From positions 62,001-126,000 of the forward strand of contig CAYGTC010000006.1 of the NCBI GenBank assembly GCA_964352735.1: a stretch of 64,000 bases of DNA, given 5' to 3'. Every line of letters starts with the position of its first letter. The stretch's first letter is position 1. The notes under the pieces were generated by a model. The model searched no databases and had not been told where the DNA came from. It saw only the letters and a list, made by a program, of their open reading frames with translations. Of this stretch, positions 27,075-36,195 are shown piece after piece. This DNA comes from NORP309 sp964352735 (GTDB lineage: Bacteria > Pseudomonadota > Gammaproteobacteria > Xanthomonadales > Marinicellaceae). The translations under genes were made by a program, and so were the position numbers.

Positions 27075-28214
27075 ATGGTAAAAACTACCGAGTCATTATG
27101 GGGTAAACTGAAAGAGAAACTTTCAATGTATTTGGTCGATAAAGAATCTTGTAAAGCGCAAAAATTGTATGTGCATATTGGCATGCCTAAGACGGGCAGC
27201 AGTGCAATTCAAGCATTCTTAGCATTGAATGAATCGTATTTATTAAAGCATGGTTTTTGTTATCCCAATCATACAGGTTTTAAACAAGCTTTTCAAACCA
27301 GTGCTGGTAATGTTACAGATATGAGAAAGTGGGTTGAGAATGGAAATCAGCAAGCTTTTAAGTTTCTTCTTAATCAGTCAACAGCAAATCATGTGATTTT
27401 GTCATCAGAAATTTTATTCATCGCATTAAAAAAATACCCCAAAAGATTTGCAGAATTACTTGCTGGTGCGGGTAAGCCATTTAAAATTATCTGTTATGTA
27501 AGAGAGTTTGGTGATTTAATAGAAAGTGTTGTTAATCAACACATTAAAAACCATTTCCTTGTTAACTATAAAAAAATCGATGAATTAGTGCAAAATTCAG
27601 ACTATTTCAATTGTCTATTAGAAGCGTTAAAATATTTTAAAAATAATGAAATTGTTGTTAAAAGATATGGAGAAGAGTATTTTTATAACGGCTCTATCTA
27701 TGAAGATTTTTTGCAAGTATTGGGTTTAGAACTCGATGACTCTGTTATATTCCCTGAAAAAGTGGTTAACCCATCATTGAATAGAGCAGCCCTCGAATTA
27801 AGGATTTTACTTAATAAATCGTTTTTCGGACAGGATAATGTTGATGTGATGTATCATTTTAATGGTGTATTGGCTAAGTTCTCTGTTGAAAATAAGCAGG
27901 GTTCTATGCCTTTATTGACCCCAGAACTTCGAAGCGGATTGAAAAAGAAGTATGCAGATAAAGAGCAGCAATTCATCAGTCATTTTTTTAGTGATCTGAA
28001 TAAATACGATGACTTGTTTAAACACAAAAAAAGAGACCAGAATGAAAAATATGCTGGTCTCAGTATAGAAGCCTTATCTAAATTATTTTCCTATATTCAA
28101 CATAACGAGCCTGAGTTATACAAATACATTATCAATTTTGCAAATGCCAAATTAAAGAACCACCATGATAAAGCACTCATTTTGAAGGCAGCTCAAGCTA
28201 TTCAAACCCATTGA
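27075..28214 (+). CDS. Sulfotransferase-like protein
   Basis: The 379-residue protein has the 5'-phosphosulfate-binding loop of PAPS sulfotransferases near residue 33 (LYVHIGMPKTGSSAIQAFLA: the K-T-G-S-[ST] motif) and a 3'-phosphate-like segment further on (KIICYVREFGDLIESVVNQH). It lacks a signal peptide and membrane segment, so it is probably cytoplasmic and may act on glycan or lipid precursors; the acceptor is unknown. It begins on the base after the aroE stop, suggesting read-through transcription. It meets the FG-GAP gene tail to tail with a 17-nt overlap. Confidence 0.72.
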   Translation: MVKTTESLWGKLKEKLSMYLVDKESCKAQKLYVHIGMPKTGSSAIQAFLALNESYLLKHGFCYPNHTGFKQAFQTSAGNVTDMRKWVENGNQQAFKFLLNQSTANHVILSSEILFIALKKYPKRFAELLAGAGKPFKIICYVREFGDLIESVVNQHIKNHFLVNYKKIDELVQNSDYFNCLLEALKYFKNNEIVVKRYGEEYFYNGSIYEDFLQVLGLELDDSVIFPEKVVNPSLNRAALELRILLNKSFFGQDNVDVMYHFNGVLAKFSVENKQGSMPLLTPELRSGLKKKYADKEQQFISHFFSDLNKYDDLFKHKKRDQNEKYAGLSIEALSKLFSYIQHNEPELYKYIINFANAKLKNHHDKALILKAAQAIQTH

Positions 28215-29823
28215 TAAATATTAAATTTGGTTTAGCATACAGGCCGGTATTGGTATCACTGTTCCTAAATGATGTCCACGGTTGGAATGAATCACTGGAT
28301 GTTGTCAAATCCCATACATATAAAGTGGCAGGTCTTGGTGTAATGGCAACCGTACCTCCAACAGCAATAAGTTCTAAGTCACCATCATTGTCTAAATCTT
28401 TAATACTTGGCGTTGCTAAAAATGGAAAATTACCCAAAAGAGTTAAATCATCTGGGCCAGAATTAGGGTCTTGTCTTGAAATTTGTTGCCCATTTGCATT
28501 ATAAACCGCGAGTTCCCAATTACTCGGTACAACTACCTCATAATTACCATCACCTGTGATGTCGGTAATGATCGGAGATGCAGAACTGGCTGCAAAACTG
28601 GTAAAATTGCTTTGACCTGAAGGTATCATGGGCATGGTTGCCCATTTTTGTTGACCAGTATGTTCAATAACCCTAACAGTACCAGTGGCTTGAGGGTTCA
28701 CGGGAGGAAGCGTGTTTATAGCGAAGGTGTTCAATACAACTTCAAGAAAACCATCTCCATCAATGTCACCTAATGCAGGGGAACTGGTCTGTACTGCATC
28801 ATTACTGCCCAATGAATAAGGCCAACCTGGTAAGTTATTACCATTTCTGTCCCAGGCAAAAATTTTGTTATCTACATTTTGAACGCCATTTGGTGGTGGA
28901 GCACAACTGGTATTCTGCCAGCAATATCCCATACCAACAATGATATCTAATCTGCCATCATTATCTAAATCAGCAATGGCTGGTGATGACCAAATCACTT
29001 CTTCTGTGTCAATGGCAACTTGTACAGTGCCATCATTACCATTAATGATCAATACTCGACCTCCATCAATGGTTAAGTCATTGTCATCAATATGGGTATC
29101 AACCCCAATGATAACATCAAGTTGTCCATCACCATTCATATCAGCAATTGCAGGAGATGACCAAATGGTATCATTGACATAAACGGTATATGGTGCTTGC
29201 ATTTCATTATAGTCAGCAGGCAATTGTTGGCCTGATACTGCAGGAGCCCTTTGACTGGTCCACACAATGGAACAATCATGGTTGAAAACATTAATAATGG
29301 CGCCCCAGTCACCCAGTACAATTTCTAACTCAGGGTCGCTCTTATCTAAATTGGCAACTGCAGGTGAGGCATAAGCACCTCGATTAGATCCGGCGAATTG
29401 AGGCGGTTCATAACGGCAAATTTCAGTTCCATTTTGGCCATTTAAAATTGACATTGAGCCCGGAGCGCCACCAGTGCCGCCCGGTGTTCTGGTACTGCCT
29501 GAAGTAATGATAACCTCAGGGTTACCATCTAAATCCAAATCGACAACTGCAGGTTTAGATTCAATGGCTACATTGCCGGTATCATGTTGCCATACTTGAT
29601 TACCAGAACTGTTATAAGCATAAACCTTACCTTTGGAATCACCAATGATGATTTCAGGTCGGCTGTCACCTACAATATCAGCGATGGTTGGCGAAGCGGC
29701 TAAAATGCGATCTGAACCAGGAATGTTGATTGGAGGGTCGAATTCGACTTGTCTTTCTGGTGTGGCTGCATGCAGTGTGGTGAGTGAAAGTAATAGTGTT
29801 AAATTGATGGTTTTTTTAAACAT
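28198..29823 (-). CDS. Secreted FG-GAP/VCBS-repeat beta-propeller protein with GFE tail
   Basis: The 541-residue protein has a Sec signal peptide (FKKTINLTLLLSLTTLHAATP) and about seven FG-GAP-like repeats of the integrin-alpha/PQQ-propeller kind. The repeats have the form A-S-P-x-[IV]-x-D-[IL]-x-x-D-x-x-x-[ED]-[IV]-[IV]: SSPAIADMNGDGQLDVIIGV, SSPAIADLDNDGRLDIIVGM, SSPALGDIDGDGFLEVVLN and ATPSIKDLDNDGDLELIAVG. The D-x-D-x-D/N-G-x-x-[ED] loops are typical Ca-binding sites. It ends in KPNLIFINGFE, the same tail class as the two giant secreted proteins. Function is unknown; extracellular binding is inferred. It lies between two sulfotransferase-like genes. Confidence 0.85.
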   Translation of the reverse strand: MFKKTINLTLLLSLTTLHAATPERQVEFDPPINIPGSDRILAASPTIADIVGDSRPEIIIGDSKGKVYAYNSSGNQVWQHDTGNVAIESKPAVVDLDLDGNPEVIITSGSTRTPGGTGGAPGSMSILNGQNGTEICRYEPPQFAGSNRGAYASPAVANLDKSDPELEIVLGDWGAIINVFNHDCSIVWTSQRAPAVSGQQLPADYNEMQAPYTVYVNDTIWSSPAIADMNGDGQLDVIIGVDTHIDDNDLTIDGGRVLIINGNDGTVQVAIDTEEVIWSSPAIADLDNDGRLDIIVGMGYCWQNTSCAPPPNGVQNVDNKIFAWDRNGNNLPGWPYSLGSNDAVQTSSPALGDIDGDGFLEVVLNTFAINTLPPVNPQATGTVRVIEHTGQQKWATMPMIPSGQSNFTSFAASSASPIITDITGDGNYEVVVPSNWELAVYNANGQQISRQDPNSGPDDLTLLGNFPFLATPSIKDLDNDGDLELIAVGGTVAITPRPATLYVWDLTTSSDSFQPWTSFRNSDTNTGLYAKPNLIFINGFE

Positions 29824-30069
29824 AAATATCCCCTTATCCTTTGTAGATATTATAAATTATATCGATGGATAATTGATCATGATAGTCAATTTTCATTAAA
29901 TAATGGCTTATTATAATTAAATCATTGTAAAATTATCGTAAAATCAAAAAAAATCAGCTGTAAACTGACAAGTTTTTGATCTTTTGAACTCGCATAAGCC
30001 CGTATCTTCGATGATAATTGAGGCAGATGTCATTAAATAACTTTTGTCTATAATTACCAGGAGAGATTT

Positions 30070-30900
30070 TTGCAGCCTCTGAGATTTCTGCATATCCCAA
30101 AAACAGCAGGGACAACATTTACCGATATTCTTAATCAGCAATACTGTGATGGGGTTAAATTTCAATTGACTGGTGATATAAGATCTGACATCAATCGATT
30201 TGAACAATTGTCTGAACAACAACAAAAAGCCATTGTTTTGTACACAGGTCATGCCCCAATCAGAACGGGTGTAAGAACCATTGATGACATAGATGTGGTA
30301 ACTTTTTTGCGTGATCCGGTGAGTCGTGTTAAATCTTTTTGCCAGCATGTTTCAGAAGGCAAGAGCCCTTATTTGTTGAAAAAATTTCCTCCAGAATCAT
30401 TTGATTTACAGAAGTTTTTAAATGCTCGAATTTTTGAATTGAATAATCTTCAAACTAAAATGTTGGTCAATCAAGGTGCCAGTGCGGTAGACTTTAACAT
30501 GTCAAATGATGAAGCCTTACAATTGGCCACTGATCATTTGTTTAACACGGTTAAGGCTTTTGGTTTGGTAGAGTATTTCGATGAAAGTCTGATTGTGTTT
30601 AAGCAAAAATTTGCTTGGAAGTTACCGGTCTATCAACGACGTAACAGCAAAAATATCAACAAATTGATCACATTTGAGCCGCATCATATTGATCAAATCA
30701 AGTCATTAAATGCTTTAGATATTGAATTGTATGACAGGGCAAAAGAACATTTTTTATTGTTACTTAATGCTGCTGATTTCGATACGAACCAATTGAAAAA
30801 TTTAAAAAATAAGAACAGTAAACAACATGTGAATTTGGCTCATTTGAAACATCAAGTGAAAAATATCATTGATAAACTTTATCAAAGATTTATGGGTTAA
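30070..30900 (+). CDS. Sulfotransferase-family protein
   Basis: The 276-residue protein starts with the PAPS-binding loop at its very N terminus (LRFLHIPKTAGTTFTDILNQ, the H-I-P-K-[TC]-[AG]-[GS]-[TS]-[TS] motif) and has a 3'-phosphate motif VVTFLRDPVSRVKSFCQH near residue 85. This matches the 'sulfotransferase family' group that includes heparan- and chondroitin-type enzymes. The start is TTG at 30070, supported by AGGAGAGA at 30059-30066 and by the motif beginning at residue 6. No signal peptide is seen. It meets nth tail to tail with a 4-nt overlap. The acceptor is unknown. Confidence 0.8.
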   Translation: MQPLRFLHIPKTAGTTFTDILNQQYCDGVKFQLTGDIRSDINRFEQLSEQQQKAIVLYTGHAPIRTGVRTIDDIDVVTFLRDPVSRVKSFCQHVSEGKSPYLLKKFPPESFDLQKFLNARIFELNNLQTKMLVNQGASAVDFNMSNDEALQLATDHLFNTVKAFGLVEYFDESLIVFKQKFAWKLPVYQRRNSKNINKLITFEPHHIDQIKSLNALDIELYDRAKEHFLLLLNAADFDTNQLKNLKNKNSKQHVNLAHLKHQVKNIIDKLYQRFMG

Positions 30901-31529
30901 AGTGTTTTTTTGTTGTACTCACACAAATCAACAATGATGCATTCGCTGCATTCTGGTTTACGTGCTTTGCAAACATATCTGCCATGAAGTATCAACCAAT
31001 GATGGGCATCCATTAAATAGGTTTCAGGAATCAATCGCAATAAACTTTTTTCTATTTGCAGTACATCTTTACCATGGGCAATTTTTGTGCGTTTAGAGAC
31101 TCTAAATATATGGGTGTCTACTGCCATGGTTGGTTGGCCAAAAGCGGTATTTAAAACCACATTGGCTGTTTTTCTGCCCACTCCAGGTAGGGCCTCCAAT
31201 GCTGCTCGCTCTTGTGGAACGTGGCTGTTGTGTTCTTCAATCAAAATTTTACATGTTTTGATCACATTTTGCGCTTTTGAATTAAAAAGTCCAATGGTTT
31301 TGATGTAATCTTTTAATGTTTCAAGTCCTAAAGCATAAATTTGTTCAGGTGTATTGGCAACTTTGTATAAGCGAGATGTGGCTTTATTGACACCAACATC
31401 AGTGGCTTGTGCTGACAATATTACTGAAATCAATAATTCGAAAGCCGAAGAGTATTCTAGTTCTGTGGTGGGCTTTGGGTTGATTCTTTTAAATCGTTCA
31501 AATATTTCGGTGCGTTTACTTTTATTCAT
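30897..31529 (-). CDS. nth: Endonuclease III
   Basis: Endonuclease III removes oxidised pyrimidines and nicks the abasic site. The 210-residue protein shows LISVILSAQATDVGVNKAT, the helix-hairpin-helix ALPGVGRKTANVVLNTAFG with the catalytic Lys, MAVDTHIFRVSKRT with the catalytic Asp, and the C-terminal iron-sulfur loop CKARKPECSECIIVDLC (C-x6-C-x2-C-x5-C). In E. coli nth follows rsxE directly; here it lies about 3.4 kb beyond rnfE in the same orientation, with the M1 aminopeptidase gene in between on the other strand. Confidence 0.97.
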   Translation of the reverse strand: MNKSKRTEIFERFKRINPKPTTELEYSSAFELLISVILSAQATDVGVNKATSRLYKVANTPEQIYALGLETLKDYIKTIGLFNSKAQNVIKTCKILIEEHNSHVPQERAALEALPGVGRKTANVVLNTAFGQPTMAVDTHIFRVSKRTKIAHGKDVLQIEKSLLRLIPETYLMDAHHWLILHGRYVCKARKPECSECIIVDLCEYNKKTL

Positions 31530-32142
31530 ACGTTTTATGGTTCTTCAATCGAATTTCTGATGTGTTATGGAATATTGATCTTATTGTTTAATGATTTGAT
31601 GATCTTGTCCAATTTTTTTGCTTTTATGTGGTCAAATTTTTTATCTTTAATGATTTCAGTATTTTGTCATGAAATGAGCCTATTAACCCGAATATTACAT
31701 CAAAACGGTAAATAAGTTGATTTTATCTATGAAAAACATAGAGTTAAACGATATTTATAAAAGTACACTTTGTACCTGAATGGTTTTATGAAAAAAATGG
31801 CTGCATATATTGCTTAAATTCACACATGAATTTAATGATCATGTTAATCACTTCAAAGCCATGAAGCTTCATATACTATTAATATGGGCATTGAAGCGAT
31901 GTTTATCCAATCTACTTTGCCATTTTTACCTAAAAATCCATTCTATGATGAAATGTTCGGGTTAGCAATATAAGCTTTTATTCGAGCTAGGTGATTTCAA
32001 TTGGTAATGATCATGCTGTTGGCACGTTTTTATTGTTTTTTATCGATTTGTGTTACTTTTGGCATACAAGGAATGGTTGTTGATCATATAGAATATACCT
32101 TCAAAAAATGATTCATAAAACCTTAAAGAGAATTCAAATACC
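31530..32142. other. Long intergenic region between divergent nth and the M1 peptidase gene
   Basis: This 613-bp stretch has no convincing gene on either strand. Its middle (31687-31961) is a long-form MITE-like element. The flanks, 31530-31686 and 31962-32142, are AT-rich and presumably hold the nth and peptidase promoters, but I could not identify firm -35/-10 pairs. Confidence 0.6.
31687..31961 (-). mobile_element. MITE-like element, long form (copy B)
   Basis: This 275-bp element is bounded by CCCGAATATTACATCA at the left (plus strand) and TGATGAAATGTTCGGG at the right, inverted repeats matching at 14 of 16 positions. Read on the minus strand it aligns end to end with the 63081-63333 copy, including CATAGAATGGATTTTTAGG-like left end, GGCAAAGTAGATTGGA, CATCGCTTCAATGCCC, ATGAAGCTTCATGG and the core ATTCAGGTACAAAGTGTAC. 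There is no open reading frame of note inside. No clear target-site duplication is visible. Confidence 0.85.
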
Positions 32143-34896
32143 ATGAAGAAACTATTTCTGATAATTGTCCTTATTAATTTGGGGGCATGCAAAGAGCATG
32201 AGCAACAAAGTTCGATTGATACTCCAGACATTCTGGAGAAATCTGTTACTCAGCAGCCACATGAGAATGCATTAAATAAACAGACTGTACCTAAAGGGCA
32301 GCTGTCTAATGATTTGGTTCCTGAACATGTGTTTTTGGATTTGACCATTGTACCTGACGAGCCATATTTTACAGGCAATACCCGCATTAAAGCAGTGGTC
32401 AATACACCAAGAACCGGTTTTTATATTCATGGAAATTTATTAGAAGTCGATAAAGTACAACTCACCACTGCTCAGGGAATATCTATCGATGGTGCTTATG
32501 AGCAGGTTGATGAAAGCGGTATTGCTTACTTATCATTTGGACAAATAATTGATAAAGGCTCGGTAACACTTAATATCAGTTATAAAGCGCCATTCAATGA
32601 AGCCTTAGAAGGCTTATATCGTGTGAAGGACAATGGTATCAATTACGCCTTTACACAATTTGAATCGATTTCAGCCAGGTTGGCTTTTCCTGGATTTGAT
32701 GAACCAGTTTTTAAAATTCCATTTGATGTCAGTTTAACCGTAAAAAGTGATCATATAGCCATAGCCAACGCACCGATCAAAAATGAAACAGATTTGGGCA
32801 ATGGTATGAAAAGAATTGATTATATGACCACTAAACCTTTACCCAGTTATTTAGTGGCTTTTGCGGTGGGTGAATTTGATGTGGTTAAGTGGGCAGATTT
32901 GCCTGTGACCGATGTTAGAAATCGAACCATACCTTTATCTGGCCTTGCTACCAAAGGCAAAGGTGGTAAATTGGCTTATGCACTTGAGAATACTCAAGCA
33001 ATATTAGAGAGTTTGGAAAACTATTTTCAGATTCCTTATCCTTATGCAAAGTTAGACATCATCGCTGTGCCAGATTTCAGTGCTGGTGCTATGGAAAATG
33101 CCGGTGCCATTACCTATCGTGAGCAGTTGTTATTACTAGACGAGTCGGCTTCACAAGATCAAAAGCGTCGATATATGGGAGTTCATGCACATGAGTTGGC
33201 CCATCAATGGTTTGGTAACTTGGTAACTCCCTATTGGTGGAATGATATCTGGTTAAATGAAGCTTTTGCAACGTGGATGTCTTATACCGCATTGCAGTCC
33301 GTTTATCCTGAGCAAAATTTTGATCAAACCATATTACAACGTTCTTTGAGCGCTATGAAGTCAGATGCTTTGGTCAGCGCCAGAAAAATCAGAAATGAAA
33401 TCAACAGCAATCATGACATCAGCTCCGCTTTTGATGGCATCACTTACTCGAAAGGAGGCGGAGTGTTAGAAATGATGAAAACATTTTTAACACCAGAACA
33501 ATTCAGGACCGGTATTCAAAATTATATGCATAAATTTGCTTTCAAAAATGCCACAGCTGATGATTTTATCGCCGCGATCAGCGATGCTTCGCAAAATATT
33601 CCTTCAGAAGTGATTGTTCAATCTTTTAAAAGCTTTTTAGAACAATCTGGGACGCCGTTTGTCCGTTTAGATAGTCAATGTGAGGACGGTGTTAACAAAG
33701 TTTCTTTAACACAACAACGTTATTTACCACTGGGCTCACAAGGTAAGGTTGAACGCAATTGGAGCATACCAGCGTGTTTTACTTATGAAATCAATGGTGA
33801 AAAACATCAGGATTGTCAAATGATTAATCAACAGAGTCAGCAATTCAACCTGGCAGGCAATGGTTGCGCTCAATACATCATGCCAAATGCCAGTGGTGCA
33901 GGTTATTATCGCTATGCATTAAAATCTGAACAATGGCAAAATATTTATCAAAATGTAGATAAGTTGACAGCCAATGAAGTCATCTCATTAAATGACAGTT
34001 TTATCGCATCAGTTGAATCTGGTGAGGTTGATTTAGAAACATTTATGCAAGTGGCGCCAGCCATAACGCGTTCATCGCTGGATAACATTGCCAGCGCACC
34101 TATGGATTTGATTGAGTTTTTAAAAGACAGGGTCGCTTCATCAGATCAACAATCACAAAAAATATCTGTTTTGGCCAATCAACTGTATCAAGAAAAGTAC
34201 CAAAAACTGGGTTTTTCACCAAGAGATAATGACACTGTCGAAGATAAAAAATTACGCAATTCTGTGATCAGCTTTATGGCCAACATCGGTAAGGAGCAAT
34301 CTATCAGAAAAAAACTGGCACAAATGGCACAGGTTTATACTGGTTATGAAGCAGATGGGCAGATTCATGAAGATAAAATCGATGCAAATTTAATTGGCTT
34401 GGCATTGAGAGTAGCTGTGGAAGATTTGCCTTTTGCATTTACTGAACATCTGGTGAGTTTATTTGATCAAGCCACAGATGGAACAGTTAGAGGACGTATG
34501 TTGAGGGCACTGTCTAGAAGCAAAAAAGAAACTTTCAGCAAAGACATCAGAGAGTGGATGTTGTCAGACCGTTTAAGGGCCAATGAAATTTTCACCGTTT
34601 TTTACACACATGCCTTCGATAAAGAGCAAAGATTTGGCATGTGGCAGTGGTTACAAGGCAATTTTGAAGCGTTCAAAAATCGTGTACCTACCTGGGTTCA
34701 AGGACGTTTATCGTATGTGGGTGGCGGTTTTTGTGAAGAGGACAATAAAAAAGAATTGTTGGCTTACTTTGCTCCAATTGCAGAGTCTTTGTCTGGTGGA
34801 CCAAGGGCCTTGGCTCAGACCGCTGAATCGATTGACTTATGTGTGGCCAAACGTGCGCACTTTAAACCACTGTTAGACACATACTTGAGCAAGTAA
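32143..34896 (+). CDS. M1-family aminopeptidase lipoprotein
   Basis: The 917-residue protein is a zinc metallopeptidase of the gluzincin M1 family, which removes N-terminal residues from peptides. It has a lipoprotein signal peptide with lipobox LGAC (Cys near residue 16), so it should be tethered in the periplasm or outer membrane. The substrate motif is GAMENAGAITYRE near residue 312. The zinc site is HELAHQWFGNLVTPYWWNDIWLNEAFA (HExxH plus the downstream Glu). A C-terminal helical ERAP1-like domain follows (GTVRGRMLRALSRSKKETF). Unlike cytosolic PepN it is exported. It lies between divergent nth and convergent rnfE. Confidence 0.93.
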   Translation: MKKLFLIIVLINLGACKEHEQQSSIDTPDILEKSVTQQPHENALNKQTVPKGQLSNDLVPEHVFLDLTIVPDEPYFTGNTRIKAVVNTPRTGFYIHGNLLEVDKVQLTTAQGISIDGAYEQVDESGIAYLSFGQIIDKGSVTLNISYKAPFNEALEGLYRVKDNGINYAFTQFESISARLAFPGFDEPVFKIPFDVSLTVKSDHIAIANAPIKNETDLGNGMKRIDYMTTKPLPSYLVAFAVGEFDVVKWADLPVTDVRNRTIPLSGLATKGKGGKLAYALENTQAILESLENYFQIPYPYAKLDIIAVPDFSAGAMENAGAITYREQLLLLDESASQDQKRRYMGVHAHELAHQWFGNLVTPYWWNDIWLNEAFATWMSYTALQSVYPEQNFDQTILQRSLSAMKSDALVSARKIRNEINSNHDISSAFDGITYSKGGGVLEMMKTFLTPEQFRTGIQNYMHKFAFKNATADDFIAAISDASQNIPSEVIVQSFKSFLEQSGTPFVRLDSQCEDGVNKVSLTQQRYLPLGSQGKVERNWSIPACFTYEINGEKHQDCQMINQQSQQFNLAGNGCAQYIMPNASGAGYYRYALKSEQWQNIYQNVDKLTANEVISLNDSFIASVESGEVDLETFMQVAPAITRSSLDNIASAPMDLIEFLKDRVASSDQQSQKISVLANQLYQEKYQKLGFSPRDNDTVEDKKLRNSVISFMANIGKEQSIRKKLAQMAQVYTGYEADGQIHEDKIDANLIGLALRVAVEDLPFAFTEHLVSLFDQATDGTVRGRMLRALSRSKKETFSKDIREWMLSDRLRANEIFTVFYTHAFDKEQRFGMWQWLQGNFEAFKNRVPTWVQGRLSYVGGGFCEEDNKKELLAYFAPIAESLSGGPRALAQTAESIDLCVAKRAHFKPLLDTYLSK

Positions 34897-34922
34897 AGTA
34901 TCGAGACATCATAGTGGAATCA

Positions 34923-34962
34923 TCAAGAATAAGTGGTCATGATTGTGACAACTTGTTCTTGA
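34923..34962. terminator. Hairpin between the convergent M1 peptidase gene and rnfE
   Basis: Arms 34923-34939 and 34946-34962 form a 17-bp stem with one mismatch and one G-T pair around a 6-nt loop (TGATTG). The right arm overlaps the last codons and stop of rnfE. There is no T-run on either side, so calling it a terminator of the two convergent transcripts is an inference from position. Confidence 0.4.
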
Positions 34963-35557
34963 TAGCTACCAGCACAGCCAAGACAAAAAAAGCACCTGGT
35001 GGTAAAATAGCGATCAAAAACCCTTGGTAATCAGTAAACAGTTGCCAGCTGAGTTTCTCTCCAAATGATCCAAACAATAAATGGGCTTGATGGAAAAGAC
35101 TTCCATTGCCAATAATTTCTCTTATTGCTCCGATGAGTATCAGTACAATGGCAAAACCCAATCCAGTAAAAAAACCATCTTTAACAGCAAGCCAAGTTGG
35201 ATTCTTACTGGCGAAACTTTCCGCTCTGGCTATGATCATACAGTTGGTCACGATTAAAGGAATAAAGATGCCTAATACCAGATATAATTCATGAAAATAA
35301 GCGTTCATGATCATTTCTAATGCGGTGACTACGCTGGCAATAATCAAAACAAACAATGATATTCGAATTTCCTTATTGATGATGGGTCTAATGAGTGAAA
35401 CAATCAAATTGGTTAAGCTCAAGGTGAATATGGTGGCGATTGCTAAACCCAGTGCATTAACAAGCGTATTTGAAACAGCCAATAAAGGGCACAATCCAAG
35501 TAATTGGACCAATGCTGCATTGTTGTCTAAGAGCCGAGTTCGAATAAATGATTTCAT
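34937..35557 (-). CDS. rnfE: Electron transport complex subunit RnfE/RsxE
   Basis: RnfE is one of the membrane subunits of the Rnf complex, which couples electron transfer between ferredoxin and NAD to ion movement; in E. coli the same complex keeps SoxR reduced. The 206-residue protein has about six membrane helices and family signatures LVQLLGLCPLLAVSNTLVNALGLA near the N terminus and LGIFIPLIVTNCMIIARAESFA in the middle. It is a paralogue of RnfA in this operon (LGLCP motif in both). The ATG overlaps the rnfG stop by 4 nt. It is the last gene of the rnfABCDGE operon. Confidence 0.96.
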   Translation of the reverse strand: MKSFIRTRLLDNNAALVQLLGLCPLLAVSNTLVNALGLAIATIFTLSLTNLIVSLIRPIINKEIRISLFVLIIASVVTALEMIMNAYFHELYLVLGIFIPLIVTNCMIIARAESFASKNPTWLAVKDGFFTGLGFAIVLILIGAIREIIGNGSLFHQAHLLFGSFGEKLSWQLFTDYQGFLIAILPPGAFFVLAVLVAIKNKLSQS

Positions 35558-36195
35558 TGGTTCAACTCCTGTTTTGGTGTGTCTTTATGGATAAAACCTG
35601 CATCATCAAAATTTAGATTGTGGTATTGAAGGACATTTCTCAAGGCATCTGTGACGGCTCTGGGTGAAATGGTAGCACCAGTGATTTGATCAAAATCACC
35701 ACCATCTTTTTTTACTCGCCAATTGTCCTGTGTCACTGTTTGAAAGGATTGATTGGGGAATTGTTGTATCCAGTTACTCTTGTGTGGTTCAATCAGGTCG
35801 CCCAATCCGGGTGTCTCTTGATGTGAGAGAATCTTCACTGCAGTTATTTGTCCTGATGCCGTAACACCAACCATGATGTCAATGTCTCCAGAATAACCAT
35901 TTCTGGCAGTGGCAGGAATGGCAACAGCACTGAGTTTATCGTTCATCATGCCGATATAAACAGTTTGTGCGGTTCTGTGACCTAATGACTCTTGATCAAA
36001 TATGGTGATGGTGTTTTTTGTTAAATCATTGTCATGTAAAGATTGAGGGATCAACTGTTCGAGGCTGGCCAATAATAGCTGTTTTTTCTGTTCGGCAATT
36101 TTTTCATGGGTTAATGATTCACTGACCATTAACAGACCAGCACAAAGAAAAGTCATGATGGATAAAATCAGTGGTATTTTTACAAACTTACTCAT
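35554..36195 (-). CDS. rnfG: Electron transport complex subunit RnfG/RsxG, covalent FMN protein
   Basis: RnfG carries a covalently bound FMN on its periplasmic face. The 213-residue protein has one N-terminal membrane anchor (IPLILSIMTFLCAGLLMVSE) followed by a soluble FMN-binding domain. The flavinylation site DFDQITGATISPRAV fits D-x-[IV]-[ST]-G-A-T, with FMN expected on the Thr of T-G-A-T. TASGQITAVKILSHQETPGLGD is the conserved family segment before it. It overlaps both rnfD and rnfE by 4 nt. ApbE, which attaches the FMN, is not in this window. Confidence 0.96.
   Translation of the reverse strand: MSKFVKIPLILSIMTFLCAGLLMVSESLTHEKIAEQKKQLLLASLEQLIPQSLHDNDLTKNTITIFDQESLGHRTAQTVYIGMMNDKLSAVAIPATARNGYSGDIDIMVGVTASGQITAVKILSHQETPGLGDLIEPHKSNWIQQFPNQSFQTVTQDNWRVKKDGGDFDQITGATISPRAVTDALRNVLQYHNLNFDDAGFIHKDTPKQELNQ

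Noticed and set aside
29944..30348. 134-codon frame antisense to the second sulfotransferase gene
   Set aside because: The sense frame holds the PAPS-binding motifs and a Shine-Dalgarno site; the antisense product is unrecognisable.
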